Notes: generated from the letters alone by a model not told the origin. Shown: positions 43,048 through 52,126, counted from the first letter of the stretch. The stretch: 64,000 nt of DNA from JBOGFI01 sp050743365 (GCA_050743365.1 JBOGFI010000072.1:32303-96302); one strand, 5' to 3'. Made by a program: numbers and translations.

Positions 43048-43895
43048 CCGCCCAACACGCCGAGTTTGCGGCCATACTCGAGTGACCGCCCGTACAGCCA
43101 CAGGCCGAGCGGGTAGACGACGGCGATGAAGGTCGCGAGCATCAGGACTGCCTGGCCGGTGGAGGGACCGGAGATCGCCGAGCTGTCGGCCATCAGGAGC
43201 CGCCGCATCGCGCTGAGGGCGTAGGTCTGGGGAAGGCAGTAGGCGACGATCTTCAGCGGCAGCGGGAGCAGCGCCACCGGGAACACGACGCCGGCCAACA
43301 CGGAGCTCGCGAGCGTGTAGAGGCTGAGCACGGGGTCAGACCGCTTGGACAGGACCTTCACGCTCGCGGCCACCACGCCGATCGCGTGGCCAGCTGCGAT
43401 CCCGAGGGCCAGCACCACCAGGGCGGCCGGGACGCCCACCAGCCGGAGGTCGGCGCCGAGCGCGAGGGCCGTGCCCAGCCCGGCCAATCCGGCGCCGACG
43501 CTCACCAGCACGGGCCAGCCGGCGAGCCCGAACGGGATGAGCCGCCACCGGATCGGCTCGATGAGCAGCGTCTCGAACCGTCCCTGCTGCAACGCATAGT
43601 CCAGATGGTTCCCGAAGCCTCTGAGCCCCCCGTCCATCGCCAGGGCCGTGGTCAGGCCGATGACCGCGAAGGTGTAGTAGCTGTCGCCCACCGACGGGCC
43701 GGAGTCGACGAGTCGAGCGACGAAGTAGTAGACGATCGGTGACGTCGTCGCGCTGACCAGCTGGATGACGAGGAAGAGCGGGTACGCCATCGCTTCCGTG
43801 TACCCCATCCAGACGAAGGCCCCGGCGACCTGGGCGCCGCGTCGAGCCCTCGTCCACGGGACGCGTAGCCCAATCCTCTGCGACACGTGCGTCAC
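43041..43895 (-). CDS. ABC-2 type transporter permease
   Basis: 284 aa with six predicted spans and a cytoplasmic loop carrying L-Q-Q-G-R-F-E-T-L-L, characteristic of ABC-2 exporter permeases (DUF990/NodJ-like). GTG 43895 lies in a 4-bp overlap with the ATPase gene, so the two form one exporter. Likely cargo is a polysaccharide, glycolipid or antibiotic; family relatives export all of these, and the setting favours glycan export. Confidence 0.86.
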   Translation of the reverse strand: MTHVSQRIGLRVPWTRARRGAQVAGAFVWMGYTEAMAYPLFLVIQLVSATTSPIVYYFVARLVDSGPSVGDSYYTFAVIGLTTALAMDGGLRGFGNHLDYALQQGRFETLLIEPIRWRLIPFGLAGWPVLVSVGAGLAGLGTALALGADLRLVGVPAALVVLALGIAAGHAIGVVAASVKVLSKRSDPVLSLYTLASSVLAGVVFPVALLPLPLKIVAYCLPQTYALSAMRRLLMADSSAISGPSTGQAVLMLATFIAVVYPLGLWLYGRSLEYGRKLGVLGGY

Positions 43896-44914
43896 TCCGG
43901 CGGCTCCTCGACGAGCCTGGTGAGCAGCTCACGGAGCGGCATCCGCGCTTCCTCGATCGAGACCACGTGAGCGAGATGGCCATCCAGGCTGACGAGCAGA
44001 TCGCCCGTGCGTCCCGCCACCACGGCGGTGACCGAATCCGCCTCGACCTCCACCACCTCCACGCCCGGCGTGCTCACCAGCCCCCCGGCCGCAACTCTGG
44101 CGGTGTCGGCGTCGTCGAACCGGACCACCACTCGCGGATTTTCCCAGACGTCACGCAGCGAGTGGAGGTCTCCCCAGTGCACGAGCATGCCCCGATCGAG
44201 GAACGCGACATTGTCGTGGAGGGCGTCGATCTCCTCCAGACGGTGCGAGCTCAGGAGCACGGCGAGGCCCTGCTCCTTCGTCAGGCGCTCGATGAGGTTC
44301 AGGAGCGTGTGTGAGCCGACGGGGTCGACGTTGGCAGTGGGCTCGTCGAGGATGAGGACCCGCGGCCGGTGCAGCAGTGCCCGGGCGAGCTGGAGCCGGG
44401 CGCGCATCCCGCTCGAGAGCGCGAAGCCGGTGCGGGTGCGGGCATGGCCGAGCCCGACGATCTCGAGCGTCTCGCCCACGACTGCTTCGAGTCGCGACCC
44501 CGAGAGCCCCTGGAGCCGGCCGTGGAAGGCGAGATTCTGCTCGCACGTGTGCCGGAGGTAGAGGCTCCGATCGTCGGCGGGCATGAAGCCAACGAGCTTG
44601 CGTACTCGTCTCGGCTCGCGCTCGATGTCAGAGCCCATGATCGTCGCGCTGCCGTTCGTGGCGGTGGTGAGCCCGGTGAGGATGCGGAAGAGCGTCGACT
44701 TCCCCGCGCCGTTCGGGCCGACGACCGCGCACACCTCGCCCGGTCGCACCGACAGGGTGACGTCGTCGAGCGCGCGCACCGGCTGGTCGATGGCTGAGCG
44801 CAAGAGGAACCGCATCCACATCGGCGACGGCTCGTAGACCTTCGTGAGATGCTGGACCTCGACGATCGGCTCTTGCGTTGCCCGAGGTTCGAGCTTGGTG
44901 GGGGCTGGGTGCAC
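43892..44914 (-). CDS. ABC transporter ATP-binding protein
   Basis: 340 aa from GTG 44914 (GAAGG just upstream); starts at 44935 and 44947 are also in frame, but the latter overlaps a palindrome. Motifs are Walker A G-P-N-G-A-G-K-S-T, signature L-S-S-G-M-R-A-R and Walker B V-L-I-L-D-E-P-T. The insertion after beta-1 (Y-E-P-S-P-M-W-M-R-F-L-L) resembles the TagH/Wzt and NodI-like ATPases, which start with a longer N-terminus. A C-terminal domain of about 80 residues follows the H-loop. It powers the permease encoded downstream. Confidence 0.9.
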   Translation of the reverse strand: MHPAPTKLEPRATQEPIVEVQHLTKVYEPSPMWMRFLLRSAIDQPVRALDDVTLSVRPGEVCAVVGPNGAGKSTLFRILTGLTTATNGSATIMGSDIEREPRRVRKLVGFMPADDRSLYLRHTCEQNLAFHGRLQGLSGSRLEAVVGETLEIVGLGHARTRTGFALSSGMRARLQLARALLHRPRVLILDEPTANVDPVGSHTLLNLIERLTKEQGLAVLLSSHRLEEIDALHDNVAFLDRGMLVHWGDLHSLRDVWENPRVVVRFDDADTARVAAGGLVSTPGVEVVEVEADSVTAVVAGRTGDLLVSLDGHLAHVVSIEEARMPLRELLTRLVEEPPE

Positions 44915-44943
44915 GGTGCCTTCGAGGTGGATCACGCCGGGCG

Positions 44944-44957
44944 TCAATTGAAATTGA
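44944..44957. promoter_or_regulatory. AT-rich palindrome, candidate operator for the ABC exporter
   Basis: TCAATTGAAATTGA is a perfect 6-2-6 inverted repeat in an otherwise GC-rich region, about 30 nt upstream of the exporter start. It could be a regulator binding site or lie within a promoter. Confidence 0.35.
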
Positions 44958-45330
44958 TGAGCGAACTAGGCTACCCGCGTGAGTGCGGCAGGCAGAAATT
45001 CGGCGTGATCTCCGTGCCTGGATCGGGGTCCATCGGCGCGGGCAGGGCAGCATCGCTTCCATCACCGACGAGACCACCCGCGTCCTCGCCGACCGGTCCG
45101 CGTTCTCGATCGTCGGCGGGCGCACCGGGCGGAGCCCCGCCCGCGAGGTGCCGGGCATCCAGCATCCGGCGTTGGACGACCGGATGGACCGGCAGGTGCT
45201 CGACTCGCTCCCGGCGGTTCGCGACCGAGCGCGGCCGCGCGAGCGCTCAGCGCGCGAGACCTCGACTCCGGCTCAGAAGGCGCTTGTCCGTCCCTCTATG
45301 CTCCCGGCCCAGGCTCCGAGGTGGCGCGAG
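44958..45330 (+). other. gene-free stretch with coding-like bias, possible gene remnant
   Basis: Between the divergent exporter and the next GT2 gene, the frame that runs into the GT2 start stays open from about 44983 and shows the high G/C third-position pattern of real genes (for example A-S-I-T-D-E-T-T-R-V-L-A-D-R). No domain is recognisable and the GT2 fold starts only at 45331. It may be the tail of a lost gene or an unusual N-terminal extension. No RNA or repeat seen. Confidence 0.3.
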
Positions 45331-46296
45331 ATGAGCATGAATAGATCTCGTGCCGGCGGTCAGCGGCACTCGCCGGCGTTCAGCGTCGTCGTGCCGACCT
45401 TCAATCGATCCGCGCTGGTCCCCCGGGCGATCCGGAGCGTGCTCCATCAGACGTTCACCGACTTCGACCTCATCGTCGTGGACGACGGTTCCACCGACGA
45501 AACGCCGGACGTGCTCGCGTCCATCCACGATCCACGGCTTCGCCTCGTGCGTCAGGAGAACCAGGGCTTGTCGGCAGCGCGCAACGCGGGTGCGGCGATC
45601 GCCGCCGGTGAATGGCTGACGTTCCTCGACGACGACGACGAGGCCCTCCCCGGATGGCTCGAGCTCTTCCGACGGCAGATCAACGGCTCCGCATGTGGCG
45701 TGGTGTGCTGCGGCGGCATCATCGTCGACGAACAGGGGCGCACGCTCCAGACCGTGAAGCCGGAGCAGCTCGGCCCCGCCTACGAGAACCAGGTGTGCTC
45801 TTTGCTCGCCGGCACGTACGGCGTACGCCGTGAGCTGTTCGACGCGGTGTGCGGGTATGTCCCCGGCCTGCGGGCTTCGCACGGGACGGAGCTCGTGTTT
45901 CGCCTGTTGCCGCACTGCGTCTCCCGGGGCTTGACCGTCCGCAGCACCTCCGAGCCCGGGGTGAGAATCGAGTCGCGGCCGGCCGCGCAACGAAATCGGG
46001 GGAAGCCCGACGTCCTCCTCGACGGGGTGACGTACATCCTGGAGCGTCACCGCGACCGCATCCGACTGTCGCCGCAGACCTTTGCCGACTTCACGTCGAT
46101 AGCCGGTGTCAACGCAGCTCGCCTGGGGAGATACCGTGAAGCTCGCCGGTTTCTCGCTCAGGCGATCCGGGCCGAGCCGCTGGCGCCGAGGCGATGGGCA
46201 CGACTCCTGCTGAGCCTCGTGCCGCCGCTGGGCGACCGGGTGTGGCGACGGTGGGATGCCGGGGCGTCGAACCCTCCGCCGAAGGTAGTTGCGTGA
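45331..46296 (+). CDS. glycosyltransferase family 2
   Basis: 321 aa from ATG 45331 (GAGG nine bases upstream; ATG 45337 also possible). GT-A motifs are F-S-V-V-V-P-T-F-N-R, V-D-D-G-S-T-D-E-T and L-D-D-D-D-E. The C-terminal third is helical and arginine-rich with a R-E-A-R-R-F-L-A-Q-A-I repeat-like segment, as in GT2 enzymes with a TPR-like tail. The frame is open upstream to 44983. The following gene begins 22 nt after its stop. Confidence 0.86.
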   Translation: MSMNRSRAGGQRHSPAFSVVVPTFNRSALVPRAIRSVLHQTFTDFDLIVVDDGSTDETPDVLASIHDPRLRLVRQENQGLSAARNAGAAIAAGEWLTFLDDDDEALPGWLELFRRQINGSACGVVCCGGIIVDEQGRTLQTVKPEQLGPAYENQVCSLLAGTYGVRRELFDAVCGYVPGLRASHGTELVFRLLPHCVSRGLTVRSTSEPGVRIESRPAAQRNRGKPDVLLDGVTYILERHRDRIRLSPQTFADFTSIAGVNAARLGRYREARRFLAQAIRAEPLAPRRWARLLLSLVPPLGDRVWRRWDAGASNPPPKVVA

Positions 46297-46318
46297 TGAG
46301 GTTCTCCGAGGTCGGCTG

Positions 46319-47257
46319 ATGAGCGACAACGCACCTACGGTGACCGTGGGCCTGCCCGTGTACAACGGTGGCCAACACGTCGCTCAGTGCTTGGATTCAT
46401 GGCTCGCGCAGGAGTTCGAGGATTTCGAGGTGATCGTCTCCGACAACGCCTCGGAAGATGGGACGGAAGCGATCTGTCGTGAGTACGCGTCCAGGGACCC
46501 GAGGATCAGGTACCACCGGAACGCCAGCAATCTCGGGGCGGCCGCCAACTCGAACCGCGTGTTCGGCCTGGCGTCCGGGAAGTACTTCAAGCTGAGCGGT
46601 CACGACGACTGGTTCTCGCCCAAGCTGTTGTCACACTGCGTCGAGGTGCTGGAGAATCGGCCGGACGTCGTTCTTTGCTACTGGCTCGAGACGATCGTCG
46701 ACAGCCGAGACGACGTCCTGCGTGCCTACGACGAGAGCCAGCGCTTCGCCGTGGATTCGCCCCGCGCCAGCGAGCGCTTCCATGAGTGGTTGTGGTCCTT
46801 CGTGTCCGGTGCTCGCGGCGATCCGATCTACGGGATGATTCGAACCGAGGTGACGAGGACGGTCAGGCCCCTGTATCCCGGATTCCAGTCGAACTTCGTC
46901 TACCTTGCCGAGCTCAGCCTGCAGGGACCCTGGCACACTGTGCCCGAGCATCTGGCGTTCCGGCGTGCCAATACCGCGCGAGTCACCGTGCCGGCGATGA
47001 TGACCTGGCTGGAGCCCCAGAACTCGCGGCGCGTTCGATTCCCTCATTGGCGACGCTGGTGCGAGTACCTCAGGGTGTTGCTCACGAGTCAGCAGCTGAC
47101 CGCGAGGGAGAAGGCATACCTCTCTCTGAACACGTCCTACTACTTCTTCTCGCGCGACCTAAAGGGTCTGGCGTGGGATCTTCCGTACGCAGCCCGCCAG
47201 CTGATCGCGTTGCAGAAGGAAAGGCGGGCTCGACCCGCAAACGCCCCGAGTGCGTGA
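46319..47257 (+). CDS. glycosyltransferase family 2
   Basis: 312 aa from ATG 46319, six bases after GAGGT. Motifs: V-T-V-G-L-P-V-Y-N-G, S-D-N-A-S-E-D-G-T and L-S-G-H-D-D-W metal-binding residues. It is a paralogue of 42151-43047 and differs mainly in the C-terminal acceptor region, which suggests a related donor with a different acceptor. It is the last gene of the glycosyltransferase run, followed by a convergent regulator. Confidence 0.87.
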   Translation: MSDNAPTVTVGLPVYNGGQHVAQCLDSWLAQEFEDFEVIVSDNASEDGTEAICREYASRDPRIRYHRNASNLGAAANSNRVFGLASGKYFKLSGHDDWFSPKLLSHCVEVLENRPDVVLCYWLETIVDSRDDVLRAYDESQRFAVDSPRASERFHEWLWSFVSGARGDPIYGMIRTEVTRTVRPLYPGFQSNFVYLAELSLQGPWHTVPEHLAFRRANTARVTVPAMMTWLEPQNSRRVRFPHWRRWCEYLRVLLTSQQLTAREKAYLSLNTSYYFFSRDLKGLAWDLPYAARQLIALQKERRARPANAPSA

Positions 47258-47282
47258 TGCGTCTCACGCATCCAGCCAACGG

Positions 47283-47828
47283 TCAGCGCCGAGACCTCGC
47301 GGTGCGGGGCTCACCGTAGGCGTTCAGCTCCTCGGGCGTCCGACCGAGCACGGCGGCGAGGACCTCCACATCGGTGGCGCGGATCGTCACGAGCCGGCTG
47401 TAGCGCTCCTCGCGCCGCCGCTGGATCTCGGCGACGAAGCGCAGAAGAACGGCAGCGTCGGGATCGTCGGTCTTCGCGAGCCGGTTGAGATCGACCATGT
47501 ATCGCAGCTCCGCCTCGGTCTCGGCGGTCTCGGTGAGGTCGATCTCGACACCGACCTCACGCGGCAGGAGCTCCTCGACCGGGACCCGGTACAACCGGGC
47601 GAGCCGCAGCAGTCGCGGCAGCGAGATCACCCGCTCGCCTCGCTCGTAGGCGCCGAGCGCCGACGCCTTGAACTCGAGCGCCGAGCGTGCCTGCACGTCG
47701 TGGAGCGACAGTCCCTTCTCGCGCCTGACCGTTCGCAGGCGGTCGCCCACCTCCGAGCTGATCCCGTGCAGGGGGCTCCCGGTCCCTCCCGACGGCGTTA
47801 TGCGCACTACGCGCGTGCCCTCGCGCAC
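47283..47828 (-). CDS. BldD-like XRE-family transcriptional regulator
   Basis: 181 aa. Residues about 25-95 are an XRE helix-turn-helix (G-D-R-L-R-T-V-R-R-E-K-G-L-S-L, then G-A-Y-E-R-G-E-R) close to Streptomyces BldD, including V-P-V-E-E-L-L-P. The C-terminal domain aligns with the BldD c-di-GMP-binding domain: BldD has RGD-x8-RxxD, this protein has R-E-E, eight residues, then R-A-T-D. Both arginines and the last aspartate are kept, so dinucleotide binding is possible. It is divergent from the lipoprotein at 47934 and may regulate it. The start GTG 47828 could be a few codons too early; GTG 47807 is an alternative. Confidence 0.82.
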   Translation of the reverse strand: MREGTRVVRITPSGGTGSPLHGISSEVGDRLRTVRREKGLSLHDVQARSALEFKASALGAYERGERVISLPRLLRLARLYRVPVEELLPREVGVEIDLTETAETEAELRYMVDLNRLAKTDDPDAAVLLRFVAEIQRRREERYSRLVTIRATDVEVLAAVLGRTPEELNAYGEPRTARSRR

Positions 47829-47933
47829 TGCGTGGTAAGTTTAGGGGCACCGGCGTGACTTGTGGGGGATTTCGCGGAGTTTTGTGCACCTTCCCCTGGG
47901 TATCGTGGCGGTACCGTGAGGCTGGGGCACCCC

Positions 47934-49271
47934 ATGCATCGACGTCGATCCTCGCTCGTCCGCGGGCTCCTGTGCGTCGTCGCGGCCGCGGCGGCGTGCA
48001 GCAGCGGGGGCGACTCGGCATCGGATCCCCGCACCCGACGGCCCGCCCCGACAGCCGCTGACTCAGCCGGAGCCTGTGGGCGCGTGCCCGAGCCCCGCGA
48101 GGCGGAGGGGCCGTCCGCCGAGACGGTCCTGCTGCAGGGGCCCGACGACGGCGGTCCCGCGGTCGAGGCGGCGGTGTACCCCCGGCCCGACTACCGCGGC
48201 GATCCCTGGTCCCAATGGGGCCAGGGCGTGGTGTTGGCGGACGGGCGCTTCGTGTCCGCGATCGGCGATCACCTCGGGCCCGACGGCAACTCCTACCTGT
48301 TCGTGTACGAGCCGGAACGCGAGCGCATCACCCGATTCGCCGACGTGCTCTCGCACGCCGAGCACGAAGCGGGCGACTGGGGGTACGGCAAGGTGCACGG
48401 GCAGATGGTGGCGGGCCCGTGCGGGGAGGTCTTCTTCGGCACGTACTACGGGGACCTCGACGGCCTCCAATACGGCGGTACGTACCGGGGCGACCTGCTC
48501 TTCCGCGTGGATCCGTCGACCCTGGAGATCGAGCAGCTCGGCGTGCCGGTGCCCGAGCGGGGCCTGCCGTCGCTCGCCGGTCCGACCCCCGACGGGATCC
48601 TCTACGGGGAGGCGGTCGACCCGCTCCCGGCCGATCCCGACGCCTATCCCGGGGGCGCGTTCTTCGCCTACGACCCCGCCCGCGACCGGACCCTCTTCCG
48701 CTCGGACGACGAGCGTCACGGCGGCTTCCGCAACATCCTCGTCGACGGTGAGGGAACCGCCTATCTGGCTACCGACGACAGCCGCCTCCTCGTCTACGAG
48801 CCGGGTTCGAGCGAGCTGCGGGTCCACCCCGAGCGCCTGCCCGGCGGATGGCTCCGAGCGTCGACTCTCCCCGCGCCCGACGGCACCGTGTACGGCGTCA
48901 CGAACGAGCCGTTCAATCTCTTCGCGCTCCGGCCCGACGGAAGCATCCGCGACCTCGGCCCCGCCGGTGGCTACACCGCGTCGCTTGCCCTGCACCCGGA
49001 TGGCCGTCGCTTCTTCTTCGTGCCCGGTGCGCACGGCGATTCGTGGCAGAAGGGGACCCCACTCGTCGCGGTCGATACCGACACCGGTGAGCAAGAGGTC
49101 GTCGTCGAGCTCAACCAGCTGGCGGAACAGGAGCTGAACCTCACCTTGGGCGGGACGTACAACGTCGCGGTCGACCCCTCAGGCGAGCGCGTCTACGTCG
49201 GGTTCAACGCCGGACCTGATCGCGACGACCCCTGGGGCCAAGTGGTGCTGGTGGTGGTCCACCTGCGATGA
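47934..49271 (+). CDS. secreted lipoprotein, beta-propeller-like, unknown function
   Basis: 445 aa with a basic N-terminus (M-H-R-R-R), a hydrophobic core and a lipobox ending A-A-A-C22 followed by serine and glycine, so it should be lipid-anchored outside the cell. The body has repeated strands of the type G-x-x-Y-x-A-T-D-D-S-R-L-L-V-Y-E-P and L-A-L-H-P-D-G-R-R-F-F, as in SMP-30/NHL or YVTN-like beta-propellers. No catalytic motif stands out. The stop overlaps the CRTAC1-like gene (ATGA), so the two are co-translated and probably work together. Confidence 0.75.
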   Translation: MHRRRSSLVRGLLCVVAAAAACSSGGDSASDPRTRRPAPTAADSAGACGRVPEPREAEGPSAETVLLQGPDDGGPAVEAAVYPRPDYRGDPWSQWGQGVVLADGRFVSAIGDHLGPDGNSYLFVYEPERERITRFADVLSHAEHEAGDWGYGKVHGQMVAGPCGEVFFGTYYGDLDGLQYGGTYRGDLLFRVDPSTLEIEQLGVPVPERGLPSLAGPTPDGILYGEAVDPLPADPDAYPGGAFFAYDPARDRTLFRSDDERHGGFRNILVDGEGTAYLATDDSRLLVYEPGSSELRVHPERLPGGWLRASTLPAPDGTVYGVTNEPFNLFALRPDGSIRDLGPAGGYTASLALHPDGRRFFFVPGAHGDSWQKGTPLVAVDTDTGEQEVVVELNQLAEQELNLTLGGTYNVAVDPSGERVYVGFNAGPDRDDPWGQVVLVVVHLR

Positions 49272-50980
49272 GGCGCGCCCGCGACGCAGCCGCAGCGCTG
49301 GTGCTCGCGGCGTGCACGGCAACCGCCTGCAGCGGCGAGGACACGCGTCGGCGCGACGCCGCTCCGGCCCCGGCTACGGAAGCCCGTCCCCCGGTCGACC
49401 AGGCTCCGGCGGCGACGGCGCCCTGCTACGAGGCGCCGAGGGCCGGCGGCGGGGGCACGGTCACGTTCTCCGACGCCACCGAGGACCTCGGCCTGGTGGA
49501 GCCGCTGGCCGGGATGCGCGCCCACGCGACCGCGGTTGGCGACGTCGACGCCGATGGCTGGACCGACCTCTTCGTGGGCACGTTCGCCGACCGGCCACTC
49601 GAGGACTACCGGGTGCGCGGGGCCGACGGGCCCGCTCCCGACCGGCTCCTCCTGGGTGGTCCCACCGGGTTCCGGCCCGACCCGTCGTTTCCCGGCGAGC
49701 TGGGCAGGACGAGCGGGGCCGCCTTCGCCGATCTCGACGGCGACGCCGACCTCGACCTCGTGCTCTCGCGGAACCACCGCGGTGAGGAGCGGGGGCGGGC
49801 GGCATCGGTGGTGCTACGCAACGACGCGGGCGGCTTCTCGATGGCGACCGAGCTCGATGCCCGACGAGGAGGCCGCTCGATCGGAGTGCTCGACTACGAC
49901 GGCGACGGCGCCCTCGACCTGGTGCTCGTCGAGGACCGTGTGAGCGGGGGCTCGACCGCCCTGTTCCACAATGATGGTGCCTTGCGCTTCTCGGAGGCGA
50001 CGACGTCGGCGGGCCTGCCGGCCGACGTCCACGGTCTCGGAGTTGCCACCGCCGACCTCAACGGCGACAGCAGGCCGGACCTCTTCGTGGCCGGCTCGAA
50101 CCGTCTCTTCGTGAACACCGGCGAGGGACGGTTCCGGGAGGGCGACTCCGAGGTGTTCGCCTGGAAGCGCTTCGGCGACGAGGACGACGCCGCCGGTGTC
50201 GCCGTGGGGGACGTGGACCGCGACGGCCGACCGGACCTCGTCGTCGGCCAGCACTACAACAGCACCATCGACGACGGGCGGCGGGTCTCCGTTCGTCTCT
50301 ACCTCAACCAAGGACCCGACGGGTCCGGCGAGCCGGTCTTCCGCGACGTGACGAAGGAGGCGGGGCTGATCGGGCTCCCCACGAAAGCGCCCCACGTCGA
50401 GATCGTCGACCTCGACGCCGACGGTTGGCCCGACATCCTCACGAGCGCCTCCGCCGCTGACGGCACGCGCCCGGCGGTGTTCCGTCACCTCGGCCTCGCC
50501 GATGGCTCCCCGCGATTCGAGCCACCGGCGGGCATCGGGAAGCCCCAGTACTGGGTGGCCGGCGCCACGCTCGATGCCGACCGCGACGGGCGTCTCGACG
50601 TGTTCATCGCCGAGTTCGAACCGGAGCTCGGCTCCCGCTTGTTGCGCAACGACAGCGACACCGCCCACTGGCTGGCCGTCGCCGTGGGGCCGTCGGGAGC
50701 GGGCGGGATCGGCGCCACCGTCGACGTGTACCGGGGCGGACGGCTCGGCGAACGGGCGGATCTGCTCGGGACGAGCGAGATCGCGGCGTCGACCGGGTAC
50801 GGGTCGGGATCTGCGCCACTGGCACGCTTTGGCCTCGGGGGCGAGTCCCGCGTCGACGTGGTCGTGCGCTTCCCGGACGGACGGCCGCCGCTGGACCTCC
50901 GGGCAGTGGCTGCCGACCGGCTGCTCGAGGTGGCCCCGGAGGCCGGCTGTGACGGGGGACCGTGCACGTCCTGTACGTGA
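49268..50980 (+). CDS. CRTAC1-family lipoprotein with FG-GAP repeats and ASPIC/UnbV domain
   Basis: 570 aa. The signal ends L-V-L-A-A-C16, a lipobox. Seven FG-GAP/VCBS motifs of calcium-loop type are visible (for example D-V-D-A-D-G-W-T-D-L, D-Y-D-G-D-G-A-L-D-L, D-L-N-G-D-S-R-P-D-L), enough for a seven-bladed propeller. Residues about 460-560 are the ASPIC/UnbV domain (H-W-L-A-V, then G-A-T-V-D-V-Y and V-V-R-F-P-D-G). The tail is cysteine-rich (C-D-G-G-P-C-T-S-C). It should bind calcium and a surface ligand, with adhesion or glycan binding the usual proposal. It overlaps both neighbours. Confidence 0.88.
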   Translation: MRRARDAAAALVLAACTATACSGEDTRRRDAAPAPATEARPPVDQAPAATAPCYEAPRAGGGGTVTFSDATEDLGLVEPLAGMRAHATAVGDVDADGWTDLFVGTFADRPLEDYRVRGADGPAPDRLLLGGPTGFRPDPSFPGELGRTSGAAFADLDGDADLDLVLSRNHRGEERGRAASVVLRNDAGGFSMATELDARRGGRSIGVLDYDGDGALDLVLVEDRVSGGSTALFHNDGALRFSEATTSAGLPADVHGLGVATADLNGDSRPDLFVAGSNRLFVNTGEGRFREGDSEVFAWKRFGDEDDAAGVAVGDVDRDGRPDLVVGQHYNSTIDDGRRVSVRLYLNQGPDGSGEPVFRDVTKEAGLIGLPTKAPHVEIVDLDADGWPDILTSASAADGTRPAVFRHLGLADGSPRFEPPAGIGKPQYWVAGATLDADRDGRLDVFIAEFEPELGSRLLRNDSDTAHWLAVAVGPSGAGGIGATVDVYRGGRLGERADLLGTSEIAASTGYGSGSAPLARFGLGGESRVDVVVRFPDGRPPLDLRAVAADRLLEVAPEAGCDGGPCTSCT

Positions 50981-52110
50981 TCGACAGCCTCGTTCCGGCG
51001 GGCGCCGAGCGGTCCCTGGAGGCGCTCGCTCCGCGTTACGCCGCCCGGGGCGTGCGCCTGGACGTCGCCTACCTCCACGAGCGCGCCGGGCTCCACCAGC
51101 AGCTCGAGGCAGCCGGCGCTCGCCTCTTCACGCTCGCGGGCCACGGCGGCCGCGCCGGGTGGGTCCGGCGAGCGGCGTCGCTGACCGCGCGGCTCCGTCC
51201 CGATCTCGTCCACACGACCCTCTTCGAGGCCGACGTCACCGGCCGAGTCGCGGCACGCCTCGCGCGCGTCCCCGTCGTCTCGAGCCTCGTGAACGAGGTC
51301 TACGGGGCCGCGCACGTGGGCGATCCCGAACTGCGCCGGTGGAAGGTGCGCGGCGCGCAGCTACTCGACGCCGCGACCGCCCGCCTCGCAAGCCGGCTCC
51401 ATGCCGTCTCCGGTCACGTGGCCGACACCATGGCGCGCCAGATTCGCTTCCCCCGGGAGCGCATCGACGTCGTCCCGCGCGGCCGCGACCCGGCCCGGCT
51501 CGGTCGGCGGACGCCGGCGCGGCGGGCCGCGGCGCGGACGCGCCTCGGTGTGGGTGACCGGGCACCGTTGCTGCTGGCCGTCGCTCGCCAGGAGCACCAG
51601 AAGGGTCTCGACGTGCTGCTTGATGCCGTCGCGCTCGTACGGAACGAGGTGCCGGAGGCTCGGCTCGTCGTCGCCGGGCGAGCGGGAAGCCAGACGCCGT
51701 TACTCCGCGACCGCGTGAGCCGACTGCGACTGGGTGACGCGGTCTCCTTCCTCGGGAGCAGGGACGACGTGGCCGACCTGCTGTGCGCCGCCGACGTGTT
51801 CGTACTGCCCTCCCGCCGCGAGGGTCTGCCCGGCTCGGTGCTGGAAGCGATGGCACTGGAGGCGCCGATCGTGGCCAGCGACCTGGCCGAGGTACGTGAG
51901 GTGGTCGACGGCGACTGCGCCCGCCTGGTCGCCCCCGGCTCGCCCGAGGCACTGGCGGCCGCGATCGCGGGCGTCATGAGCGACCCGGCACCTGCCGGTG
52001 CCCGCGCCCGCCGGGCGGCCGCCCGGTTCTACGAGCGCTTCACCATCGATAGGGTCGCCGATCAGATGCTGACCTTCTATGCACGCGCCCTCGATCGCCC
52101 GGCGCGGTGA
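50962..52110 (+). CDS. glycosyltransferase family 4
   Basis: 382 aa from GTG 50962, overlapping the previous gene by 19 nt. GT-B layout: L-Y-V-I-D-S-L-V-P-A-G-A-E-R-S at the start, A-R-Q-E-H-Q-K-G-L-D in the donor domain and the E-x7-E motif in R-R-E-G-L-P-G-S-V-L-E-A-M. The G-A-E-R-S loop is typical of exopolysaccharide GT4 enzymes. Retaining, cytoplasmic; specificity unknown. Confidence 0.87.
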   Translation: MHVLYVIDSLVPAGAERSLEALAPRYAARGVRLDVAYLHERAGLHQQLEAAGARLFTLAGHGGRAGWVRRAASLTARLRPDLVHTTLFEADVTGRVAARLARVPVVSSLVNEVYGAAHVGDPELRRWKVRGAQLLDAATARLASRLHAVSGHVADTMARQIRFPRERIDVVPRGRDPARLGRRTPARRAAARTRLGVGDRAPLLLAVARQEHQKGLDVLLDAVALVRNEVPEARLVVAGRAGSQTPLLRDRVSRLRLGDAVSFLGSRDDVADLLCAADVFVLPSRREGLPGSVLEAMALEAPIVASDLAEVREVVDGDCARLVAPGSPEALAAAIAGVMSDPAPAGARARRAAARFYERFTIDRVADQMLTFYARALDRPAR

Positions 52111-52126
52111 GCGAGGCGACCGCGAC

